From: Pseudomonadota bacterium
GTDB taxonomy: Bacteria; Pseudomonadota; Gammaproteobacteria; Steroidobacterales; Steroidobacteraceae
Length of the DNA: 6,013 bases
Direction of reading: 5' to 3'
Assembly (NCBI GenBank): GCA_021817875.1
Contig: JAKAFQ010000277.1
Span: 1 to 6,013, forward strand
The notes under the pieces are model-generated. The model made no database searches. It was not told the DNA's origin and saw only the letters and a program-made list of their open reading frames with translations. A program made the translations under genes and the position numbers. The number at the start of each line of letters is the position of its first letter. Position 1 is the first letter of the stretch. Below are positions 1-5,301 of the stretch, one piece after another.

Positions 1-80
1 TTGCAAGGCGCGTACGCTCGTTCATGCGTGACAACTTGCCCATAAACCACCGGAACCACACGTCATGAGTCAACGACACC

Positions 81-416
81 ATGAACCGAGTACTGGCTGG
101 CCGGGCAAGTGCGCCTGGAGTTCGATCGACTGAACTCGTTCGCCTATCGAAGTGGATCAATGAGCCCTACCCGCCTTGGGCTGAGATCCTCACCGCCCAT
201 GATCTAGCGCGCCTGACGCGCCGGCGTCTCTGGGTCCTCGCAGCGCTCGCCGCCGTCGGGGGATTTCCCCGGAAAAGAAGGTTTCGCGGCAGGGCTGTCG
301 GCTGGCATCGTAATGATGTCGACCGATGGCTGCCTCACCTGCCGTCGTCTCCTGCAAAACGTTGCCCCGTGGACGCATTCGCCGCAACACAGCAGCGTCC
401 CAGCGCGGACATGTAG
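81..416 (+). CDS. AlpA/excisionase-like winged-helix DNA-binding protein
   Basis: A 111-residue protein whose middle (residues about 36-84) reads like the AlpA/MerR-type helix-turn-helix of phage and island excisionases. It has a helix after LTAHDLARLT, then the wing-like GGFPRKRRFRGRAVGW (residues 60-75), then a closing helix NDVDRWL. The FP...GRAVGW...DV..WL signature is characteristic of AlpA-family regulators. Residues 1-35 and 85-111 show no recognisable domain and are rich in Arg, Ala and Pro. Such proteins bend DNA at attachment sites, or activate the integrase gene, to favour excision. The gene is 25 bases upstream of the DUF4224-like gene and in line with the integrase, which fits a directionality factor. 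The start is uncertain: no good ribosome binding site precedes the ATG at 81 and the conserved part begins well downstream. The assignment is by motif recognition only. Confidence 0.6.
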   Translation: MNRVLAGRASAPGVRSTELVRLSKWINEPYPPWAEILTAHDLARLTRRRLWVLAALAAVGGFPRKRRFRGRAVGWHRNDVDRWLPHLPSSPAKRCPVDAFAATQQRPSADM

Positions 417-441
417 CTTCTGTCCGATAGGGCGCATCGAA

Positions 442-651
442 ATGATCCTCTCGACGGCAGAAATGCGGCAGCTTACGGGCTATATTCGTTCAAGCGCACA
501 AATTCGCTGGCTGCGCAGAAACGGCTGGCGGTTCACGGTAAACGCGATGCGCGAACCAGTAGTGGCCGTGGCAGAATTTGAGCGTAAGCTTGTTAGTAGC
601 ACGTGCTCGGTTCGAACTGAAGAACCCCACTTCGAAGCGCTAAATGGCTAG
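442..651 (+). CDS. DUF4224-like small protein of integrase cassettes
   Basis: A 69-residue protein, MILSTAEMRQLTGY then SSAQIRWLRRNGWRFTVNA, matching the pattern of DUF4224 proteins (an L..ELTG-Y....AQI.WL...G..F.VNA..RPVV core). These short proteins are commonly found directly upstream of phage and island tyrosine recombinases in proteobacteria. Their role is not established; a small helix-turn-helix or recombination accessory role is plausible. The frame stays open upstream to 313, but the conserved start is the ATG at 442, with a weak purine stretch (TAGGG) about 9 bases before it. The stop overlaps the integrase start by 8 bases (ATG at 644, TAG at 649-651), so the two are probably translationally coupled. 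Residues after about 50 are less conserved-looking. Family assignment is from memory of the motif. Confidence 0.62.
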   Translation: MILSTAEMRQLTGYIRSSAQIRWLRRNGWRFTVNAMREPVVAVAEFERKLVSSTCSVRTEEPHFEALNG

Positions 652-1642
652 GCCGCGAAAGCACGACAGACACCTTCCGCAGCGCATGTATCTGCGACGC
701 GGCGCGTACTATTTTGTCGTTCCAGACACCGGCGAGTGGCGCCCGCTTGGCAAGGAGATCGCAGCGGCGTTTGCTGCGTACGGGCAGCTGATGGCCGGCC
801 AATTTCGTGGCAGCACGTTAGGCGATGCAATCGACCGATACCGCACCGAAGTACTACCGCTGAAGCGATCTGAGCAGACGCGAAAAGACCAAGCCAAACA
901 ACTCGAAAAGTTAAAGGCGGTTTTCGGGGATATGCCGCCGGATAATGTCACCGCGCAGCACTGTTATAAATACCTCGACGCGCGAGCCTCGAAACCCGTT
1001 GCCGCCCGCCACGAGATTGCGCTGTTAGGCCACGTGTTCGCGAAGGCGATTCGCTGGGGCATCGCCACCGTCAATCCAGTTCATACGCTGGAACGCAGCG
1101 GAAAGAGCAAGCGAACCCGTTACGTGACCGACGCCGAATATGACGCGGTCCACGCCTTGGCTAATCCGCGGATGAAAATCGCAATGGATCTTGCGTTGCT
1201 CACCGGTCAGCGGCGCGGAGATTTGCTGTCGGTGACCCGGACACAACTAAACGACGAGGGAATCGTATTCAAGCAGTCGAAGACAGGCGCCGGAGTTTTG
1301 ATTGAATGGACCGACGAGTTGCGCAAGGTGGTCGATCGCGCGAAAGCGCTCAAGCCACATATCCCTGGCGATTACCTTCTGAGAAAACGTAACGGGCGCC
1401 CGTACACAGCTCGCGGCTTCTCAACTATTTGGCAGCGGCTCATGAGCAAAGCGACAAAGCCCGGAAAAGACGGTGCGCCGCCTGCATTGGCCGAACGATT
1501 CACGTTTCACGACCTGCGCGCGAAATGCGCCAGTGATATTAAAGGCCTTGAGGACGCGGCCACCTTGCTTGGTCACGCAAGCTCGCAAACTACCAAATCG
1601 GTGTACCGACGAAAAATGCCGAGAGCGACACCGTTACGATAG
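644..1642 (+). CDS. int: Tyrosine recombinase (phage/genomic-island integrase)
   Basis: A 332-residue tyrosine recombinase that would catalyse site-specific integration and excision of the element. Residues about 55-150 form the SAM-like core-binding domain (STLGDAIDRY ... RHEIALLGHVFAKAIRWG...NPV). The catalytic domain follows and all expected active-site elements are visible: Arg-190 in TGQRRGD, a Lys at 213 in KQSKTG, His-289 and Arg-292 in HDLR, His-311 in LLGHASS, and the nucleophile Tyr-321 in VYRRK. Length is near normal, with a short N-terminal basic segment (MARPRKHDR) and only 11 residues after the tyrosine, so it looks intact. It overlaps the DUF4224-like gene by 8 bases. It ends 172 bases before the 3' end of the convergent tRNA-Arg, the arrangement expected when the tRNA 3' end is the attachment site. 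Its base use is somewhat less GC-biased than that of the Moco genes, consistent with transfer. Confidence 0.95.
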   Translation: MARPRKHDRHLPQRMYLRRGAYYFVVPDTGEWRPLGKEIAAAFAAYGQLMAGQFRGSTLGDAIDRYRTEVLPLKRSEQTRKDQAKQLEKLKAVFGDMPPDNVTAQHCYKYLDARASKPVAARHEIALLGHVFAKAIRWGIATVNPVHTLERSGKSKRTRYVTDAEYDAVHALANPRMKIAMDLALLTGQRRGDLLSVTRTQLNDEGIVFKQSKTGAGVLIEWTDELRKVVDRAKALKPHIPGDYLLRKRNGRPYTARGFSTIWQRLMSKATKPGKDGAPPALAERFTFHDLRAKCASDIKGLEDAATLLGHASSQTTKSVYRRKMPRATPLR

Positions 1643-1745
1643 TTTTCAGTGAATCTCGGCTTCAGGAAATTCGCCGGCAGCCTGGTCCACTCGGGAACCA
1701 CACACAATGCGAGTGAGTGGCTCACCAGAAATACGTCGGGTACCA

Positions 1746-1776
1746 GAATATTGGACACGACCCCGAATATTGGACA
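1746..1776. repeat. 12-bp direct repeat pair between integrase and tRNA
   Basis: GAATATTGGACA occurs exactly at 1746-1757 and again at 1765-1776, 19 bases apart. The AT-rich motif stands out from its GC-rich surroundings, and the 19-base period is close to two helical turns. Its place between the integrase stop and the tRNA 3' end suggests an arm-type recombinase or excisionase binding site. On the minus strand it reads TGTCCAATATTC twice, which could also be a worn transposon end. The repeat is observed; its function is inferred. Confidence 0.5.
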
Positions 1777-1814
1777 ATCGCCTGACACGGAATCCAGATA
1801 AGTAGTTGATTTAT

Positions 1815-1860
1815 TGGCGCGCCCGGACGGATTCGAACCGCCGACCACCTGGTTCGAAGC
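1815..1860. other. Putative attachment site (tRNA 3' half)
   Basis: Tyrosine recombinases of this kind usually use the anticodon-to-3'-end part of a tRNA gene as the crossover site and restore it on integration. The intact tRNA-Arg with int directly beyond its 3' end makes this segment the likely junction copy. The second copy, which would define the far end of the element, is not in this window. The exact core cannot be set from one copy, so the boundaries are approximate. Confidence 0.4.
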
Positions 1861-1891
1861 CAGGTGCTCTATCCAGCTGAGCTACGGGCGC
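1815..1891 (-). tRNA. tRNA-Arg (anticodon TCG)
   Basis: On the minus strand a 77-base cloverleaf folds fully. The acceptor stem GCGCCCG pairs with CGGGCGC, and the discriminator is G followed by an encoded CCA (1817-1815). The D arm is GCTC/GAGC with a 9-base loop. The anticodon stem is CCTGG/CCAGG with loop CTTCGAA, and the T arm is GGCGG/CCGTC around TTCGAAT. The anticodon TCG is at 1857-1855 and reads the Arg codon CGA. The gene runs toward the integrase, so its 3' end faces the mobile element. No hairpin with a T-run follows the 3' end within the window, which would fit an element inserted between the gene and its original terminator. The fold was checked by hand. Confidence 0.97.
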
Positions 1892-2036
1892 ATGGAAGGA
1901 GCGGGCATTCTGCCAGCCAAGCCTGCGCAGCCACAACACCGGCGGTAGCAGGCGCGCCGGATCCGCGAAACGCACCGGGCGTCCACCCCGGCTCATTAAC
2001 CATCTGTATTACAAAGAATTATGGCGAACGAGCCAA

Positions 2037-2042
2037 TATAAT
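2037..2042 (+). promoter_or_regulatory. Possible -10 box for the small exported protein
   Basis: A perfect TATAAT lies in the AT-richer stretch at 1995-2100, about 64 bases before the start codon at 2106. No convincing -35 hexamer is found at 16-18 bases spacing, and there is no extended -10 TG. A second weaker candidate, TATAAC at 2087-2092, would leave almost no leader. This is a low-confidence call based on composition and position. Confidence 0.27.
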
Positions 2043-2093
2043 AGGCACCACTGTCGATAAAGCCGTAAGATTTGACGCTCTATGACTATAACT

Positions 2094-2099
2094 AGAGGA
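2094..2099 (+). promoter_or_regulatory. Ribosome binding site fixing the start at 2106
   Basis: AGAGGA lies 6 bases before the ATG at 2106. It favours this start over the in-frame ATG at 2082, which would place eight extra residues ahead of the signal peptide. Confidence 0.7.
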
Positions 2100-2105
2100 C
2101 TCGCG

Positions 2106-2486
2106 ATGAAGGCTTGGATTCCCATCTCTTTATCTCTGATGATCGGCTCGTTCGCATATGCGGGTACGACCTGCGTCTATCCGCACGCTCCCAGCGCGAC
2201 GCCCGATGGCGCCACCGCGACCCTGGCGCAAATGATCGCGGCGAAGCACCAGTTCGATGCCTACAATACCGAGATGAACGAGTACTTGGACTGTTTGAAG
2301 CTCAAGAGCGACGCGCTCACGCCAAAGGATCCTTCGAAGCTGACGCCGGCGCAGAAGAAGAAGATCCTCGACGAACAGAGCATGTACGTCAAAATGAACA
2401 ACAGCGCCGTCGACGAGCTGCAGGGCAACGTTGGGCGCTTCAATGATCAACTCAAGATTTATCTCGCGAAGCACCAAAAGCATTGA
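2106..2486 (+). CDS. Small exported protein of unknown function
   Basis: A 126-residue protein starting with a clear Sec signal peptide: Lys-2, a hydrophobic stretch (residues 4-16), and a likely cut after AYA at residue 19. The mature part of about 107 residues begins GTTCVYPHAPSATPDGATAT and has two cysteines, 23 and 63, that could form a disulfide in the periplasm. The remainder looks largely helical, charged and Lys/Gln-rich (residues 38-126, with a Pro/Lys break near 72-85). There is no lipobox, no further membrane segment and no catalytic motif. Similar small secreted proteins (C-x-YP...PDGATATL..M....) occur in gammaproteobacteria, but I know of no function. It is 42 bases upstream of moeA on the same strand, with a hairpin between them, so any link with cofactor synthesis is unproven. 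Confidence 0.85.
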   Translation: MKAWIPISLSLMIGSFAYAGTTCVYPHAPSATPDGATATLAQMIAAKHQFDAYNTEMNEYLDCLKLKSDALTPKDPSKLTPAQKKKILDEQSMYVKMNNSAVDELQGNVGRFNDQLKIYLAKHQKH

Positions 2487-2492
2487 TCCACG

Positions 2493-2519
2493 AGCGCGGC
2501 GGACGGCGTCCGCCGCGCT
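2493..2519 (+). terminator. Perfect 12-bp hairpin, terminator-like
   Basis: AGCGCGGCGGAC at 2493-2504 and its exact complement at 2508-2519 enclose a 3-base loop (GGC). The stem is almost all G-C. It starts 6 bases after the stop of the exported-protein gene, as an intrinsic terminator would. However, the downstream bases are GTTCTAG, not a real T-run, and the stem ends only 9 bases before the moeA start codon. It may be a leaky terminator or an RNA-stabilising hairpin, and it could hinder ribosome access to moeA. Confidence 0.55.
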
Positions 2520-2528
2520 GTTCTAGCC

Positions 2529-3743
2529 ATGTCGAACAATGGCTTGATCACCCCGAGGCTCGCCGCTGACGCAATCTCGTCGCGCATGCAATGCATGCCG
2601 ATCGAATCCCTGCCGCTTACGCAGTGTGTCGGCGCCACCCTGCGCGAGAACGTGTACGCGGAGCGTGACCAACCCCCGTTCGACCGCGTAGCGATGGATG
2701 GCATCGCGGGCGACAGCACGGCCTGGCGTGAGGGCTTGCGTCGTTTGAAGCTGCAAGGTGTGCAAGCGGCGGGGTCGCCACGCACGACCCTCGTCGCGAG
2801 AGACCACGCGATCGAAGTCATGACCGGCGCGATCCTGCCGGCGGGATGCGACTGCGTCGTCCCCGTGGAGTTGATCGATGTCGCCGACGGCTTCGCGACG
2901 CTGAAGGACTCCGCGGTCATCAGTTCCTACAACAACGTACATCGACGCGGGAGCGACGGTCGTCAAGGCTCGCTGCTGCTCACGGCCGGCACTCGACTGC
3001 GGGCGCCGGAAGTCGCGGTCGTCGCATCGGCGGGAATGGCAAGGATCCGTGTCAGCAGCCAGCCCGCGCTCATCGTGATCTCAACCGGGGACGAACTGGT
3101 CGAACCCGGCGAGCCGATCGCGGATTTCCAGGTACGTCGATCGAATGCGTATGCGATCGTCGCGACGCTGCGACAACGGGGTTTCGCACGGGTCGGTGAC
3201 GACCATATCCGCGATGATGAGTCGGCGCTGATGGAGCGTCTCTCGCTGCACCTGCGGACCCACGAGGTGCTGATCCTCAGCGGCGGCGTCTCCATGGGCC
3301 GGTTCGACCTGGTGCCGAGAATCCTGAAGCGACTCGGGGTTGAGGAGATCTTCCATCGGATCGCCCAGCGGCCGGGAATGCCGATGTGGTTCGGTCTCGG
3401 CCCGAATGGACAAGCGGTTTTCGGACTCCCGGGCAATCCGGTCTCGACGCTGGTCTGCCTGATCCGGTACGTGGTGCCGGCGATCTCCGCCGCGATGGGT
3501 ACGACGCCGGTCGCGCCCGAGCGCCTGCCAATCGGCGCACCCTTCACGGTAAATCCACCGTTGACCCATTTCCTGCCGGTCACCGTGGAACACGACGACT
3601 GGGGGCGGGCCTGGGCGCAGCCGCGGCCGACGAACGGCTCCGGCGATTTTTTGAGCCTCACCGGCAGCGACGGGTTCGTCGAACTGCCCCCCGGACCGAA
3701 CACCTACCCGAAGGGCTTCGTCACCGGGCTCTACCGCTGGTAA
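2529..3743 (+). CDS. moeA: Molybdopterin molybdenumtransferase MoeA
   Basis: A 404-residue cytoplasmic enzyme that inserts molybdate into adenylated molybdopterin to form Moco; the length is normal for the family. Visible family segments in order are PPFDRVAMDG (residues 49-58, containing the conserved MDG), MTGAILPAGCDCVVPVE (98-114), RRGSDGRQG in the domain shared by MoeA proteins, then the MogA-like domain with ISTGDEL (184-190), SGGVSMG (251-257) and GLPGNPVS (299-306). The C-terminal beta-barrel domain follows. The first motif differs from the common D-N-S-A-M-D-G, with Arg-Val in place of Asn-Ser. The start at 2529 is supported by the N-terminal helix expected before the MDG motif, but there is no visible ribosome binding site and the 12-bp hairpin ends 9 bases earlier. 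moaA follows after 11 bases. Confidence 0.95.
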   Translation: MSNNGLITPRLAADAISSRMQCMPIESLPLTQCVGATLRENVYAERDQPPFDRVAMDGIAGDSTAWREGLRRLKLQGVQAAGSPRTTLVARDHAIEVMTGAILPAGCDCVVPVELIDVADGFATLKDSAVISSYNNVHRRGSDGRQGSLLLTAGTRLRAPEVAVVASAGMARIRVSSQPALIVISTGDELVEPGEPIADFQVRRSNAYAIVATLRQRGFARVGDDHIRDDESALMERLSLHLRTHEVLILSGGVSMGRFDLVPRILKRLGVEEIFHRIAQRPGMPMWFGLGPNGQAVFGLPGNPVSTLVCLIRYVVPAISAAMGTTPVAPERLPIGAPFTVNPPLTHFLPVTVEHDDWGRAWAQPRPTNGSGDFLSLTGSDGFVELPPGPNTYPKGFVTGLYRW

Positions 3744-3754
3744 TCTGGTTAGCC

Positions 3755-4804
3755 ATGGTGAACGAAGTCCACGTATTGCAGGGTCATCGCCAACCGGTCG
3801 ACCGACTGGGCCGTTCGCTGCACGATCTGCGCATATCGGTGATGGATCGCTGCAACTTTCGGTGTCCCTACTGCATGCCTAAGGACGCGTTCCACGAGCA
3901 TTACCGCTTCCTCCGGTCCCAGGAACGCCTGTCGTTCGACGAAATCGTGCGGTTGTCACGACTGTTCGCCAACCTCGGCGTCCGCAAGCTCCGGTTGACC
4001 GGTGGCGAACCGTTGTTGCGCGCGAATCTCGCCGACCTCGTCGGCGATCTGTCGACGGTGCCCGGGGTCGACGATATCGCGCTGACGACCAACGGTGTCC
4101 TGCTCGGTCAGCACGCGGTGGACCTGTTCGCGAACGGACTGAAGCGCGTGACCGTGAGCCTCGACACCTTGGACAAGGAAGTCTTTGCGCGGATGAGCGG
4201 CGGTTTCGCCGCGCTCGATCAAGTGCTGGAGGGCATCGAGGCCGCGATCGCGGTGGGACTCACGCCGGTGAAGATCAACGCGGTCGTCGAGCGCGGCGTG
4301 AACGATCATACCGTGTTCGACCTCGTCGAGCGGTTTCGCTGGCGGCCGGTCATCCTGCGTTTCGTCGAGTTCATGGACGTCGGCAATCGCAACGCCTGGC
4401 GTCCGGAGATGGTCGTGCCGTCCCGCGAGATCGTCGCGCGTGTGAATGCGCGCTGGCCGATCCGGCCGCTGACGGAGAATTATCGCGGCGAGGTCGCAAG
4501 ACGCTGGGCCTTCGAGGACGGCGGCGGCGAGGTCGGCTTCATCTCCTCCGTGTCCCAGCCGTTTTGCGGCGCATGCAGCCGCGCTCGCCTCTCGTCGGAA
4601 GGGAAGTTCTATACTTGCCTCTTCGCGACCGAAGGCCTCGATCTTCGGACCCCGCTGCGGAGCGGCGCAGACGATGACGAGCTGTTGCGGCTGATCCGTG
4701 GTGTCTGGTCAGCACGCTCCGATCGATACAGCGAATTGCGCGAGCAATTGCGTCGCGACGATACGACGCATCGCAAGATCGAGATGTATTACATCGGCGG
4801 ATGA
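3755..4804 (+). CDS. moaA: GTP 3',8-cyclase MoaA
   Basis: A 349-residue radical SAM enzyme that, with MoaC, converts GTP to cPMP, the first step of Moco synthesis. The N-terminal cluster motif is C33-NFR-C37-PY-C40 in [12 protein letters not shown], binding the SAM-linked 4Fe-4S cluster. LTGGEPLLR near residue 85 is the usual SAM-binding GGE element. The C-terminal second cluster is C271-GA-C274 then 13 residues to C288 ([19 protein letters not shown]). The protein ends in Gly-Gly (YYIGG), the conserved tail needed for activity. All diagnostic residues are present, so it should be functional. The frame remains open far upstream inside moeA, but the ATG at 3755 gives the normal N-terminus; it lacks an obvious ribosome binding site, suggesting coupling to moeA translation. 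The stop overlaps an ATG at 4801 (ATGA). Confidence 0.97.
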   Translation: MVNEVHVLQGHRQPVDRLGRSLHDLRISVMDRCNFRCPYCMPKDAFHEHYRFLRSQERLSFDEIVRLSRLFANLGVRKLRLTGGEPLLRANLADLVGDLSTVPGVDDIALTTNGVLLGQHAVDLFANGLKRVTVSLDTLDKEVFARMSGGFAALDQVLEGIEAAIAVGLTPVKINAVVERGVNDHTVFDLVERFRWRPVILRFVEFMDVGNRNAWRPEMVVPSREIVARVNARWPIRPLTENYRGEVARRWAFEDGGGEVGFISSVSQPFCGACSRARLSSEGKFYTCLFATEGLDLRTPLRSGADDDELLRLIRGVWSARSDRYSELREQLRRDDTTHRKIEMYYIGG

Positions 4805-4806
4805 GG
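4802..4806 (+). promoter_or_regulatory. Ribosome binding site deciding the moaC start
   Basis: TGAGG, overlapping the moaA stop codon, lies 9 bases before the ATG at 4816. It favours that start over the ATG at 4801, which has only a poor upstream match. Confidence 0.45.
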
Positions 4807-4815
4807 CTAACGGCG

Positions 4816-5301
4816 ATGACCGAACCGAAGTTCTCCCATGTCGACGAACACCAACGCCCGACCATGGTCGACGTGTCCGAAAAGCCGGTGACCCATCGGA
4901 TCGCGGTGGCCGAGAGTCGCGTCGTGTTTCCGGCGGAAGTCGCCGACGCACTCCGAAGCAACGATCTAAGATCGGCCAAAGGGCCGGTGTTCGATACCGC
5001 GATCGTGGCCGGCGTGATGGGCGCGAAGCGCACGCACGAACTGATCCCGTTCTGCCATCCGTTGCGACTCGAGAGCTGCAAGGTCGCGATCGAGTTGATC
5101 GGCGACGTCGCGGTGATCCGGTGCACGGTCGCCGTGCACGACAGAACCGGCGTCGAGATGGAGGCCTTGGCCGGAGCGAGCATCGCCGCGCTCACCGTTT
5201 ACGACATGTGCAAGGCGCTGTCGCGCGAAATCGTGATCGGCGAAACACGATTGCTCTCCAAGGAAGGCGGCAAGAGCAGCCACCGGATCGAACCCGCGTG
5301 A
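4816..5301 (+). CDS. moaC: Cyclic pyranopterin monophosphate synthase MoaC
   Basis: A 161-residue protein, exactly the usual MoaC size, that turns the MoaA product (3',8-cyclo-GTP derivative) into cPMP as a hexamer in the cytoplasm. Family motifs are [12 protein letters not shown] (17-28), [29 protein letters not shown] (55-83, with Lys-55 and His-81 of the active site), [12 protein letters not shown] (111-122, with Glu-114 and Glu-116), YDMCKAL (129-135, with Asp-130 and Lys-133) and SKEGGKSS near the C-terminus. Starting at 4816 gives [11 protein letters not shown], the standard N-terminus; the in-frame ATG at 4801, which overlaps the moaA stop, would add five residues and cannot be excluded. 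The stop overlaps the next gene's GTG start by four bases (GTGA), a sign of translational coupling. Confidence 0.97.
   Translation: MTEPKFSHVDEHQRPTMVDVSEKPVTHRIAVAESRVVFPAEVADALRSNDLRSAKGPVFDTAIVAGVMGAKRTHELIPFCHPLRLESCKVAIELIGDVAVIRCTVAVHDRTGVEMEALAGASIAALTVYDMCKALSREIVIGETRLLSKEGGKSSHRIEPA

Noticed and set aside
1619..1659. Possible integrase terminator (CCGAGA ... TCTCGG)
   Set aside because: The stem is 6 bp with a 29-base loop and has no following T-run, so it is not convincing.
1713..1725. Small inverted repeat GTGAG-TGG-CTCAC
   Set aside because: A 5-bp stem is expected by chance in this length and has no clear role.
1573..1848. Minus-strand open frame starting MVGGSNPSGRA
   Set aside because: It begins inside the tRNA and runs antisense into the integrase end, with no domain and no ribosome binding site.
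1811..1996. Minus-strand open frame with APVAQLDRAPGFEPGGRRFESV
   Set aside because: This is the well-known spurious translation of a tRNA gene read in frame; it overlaps the tRNA-Arg completely and has no other support.
1864..2085. Plus-strand open frame of 73 codons
   Set aside because: It starts inside the tRNA on the opposite strand, is low in complexity and has no initiation signal; the region is intergenic.
2487..2528. Moco riboswitch ahead of the operon
   Set aside because: The gap before moeA is only 42 bases and is filled by a simple hairpin, and the gap before moaA is 11 bases; the riboswitch needs well over 100 bases.
3386..3754. Upstream extension of the moaA frame
   Set aside because: The residues are Arg/Gly/Pro-rich shadow translation of moeA; the true MoaA N-terminus begins at 3755.
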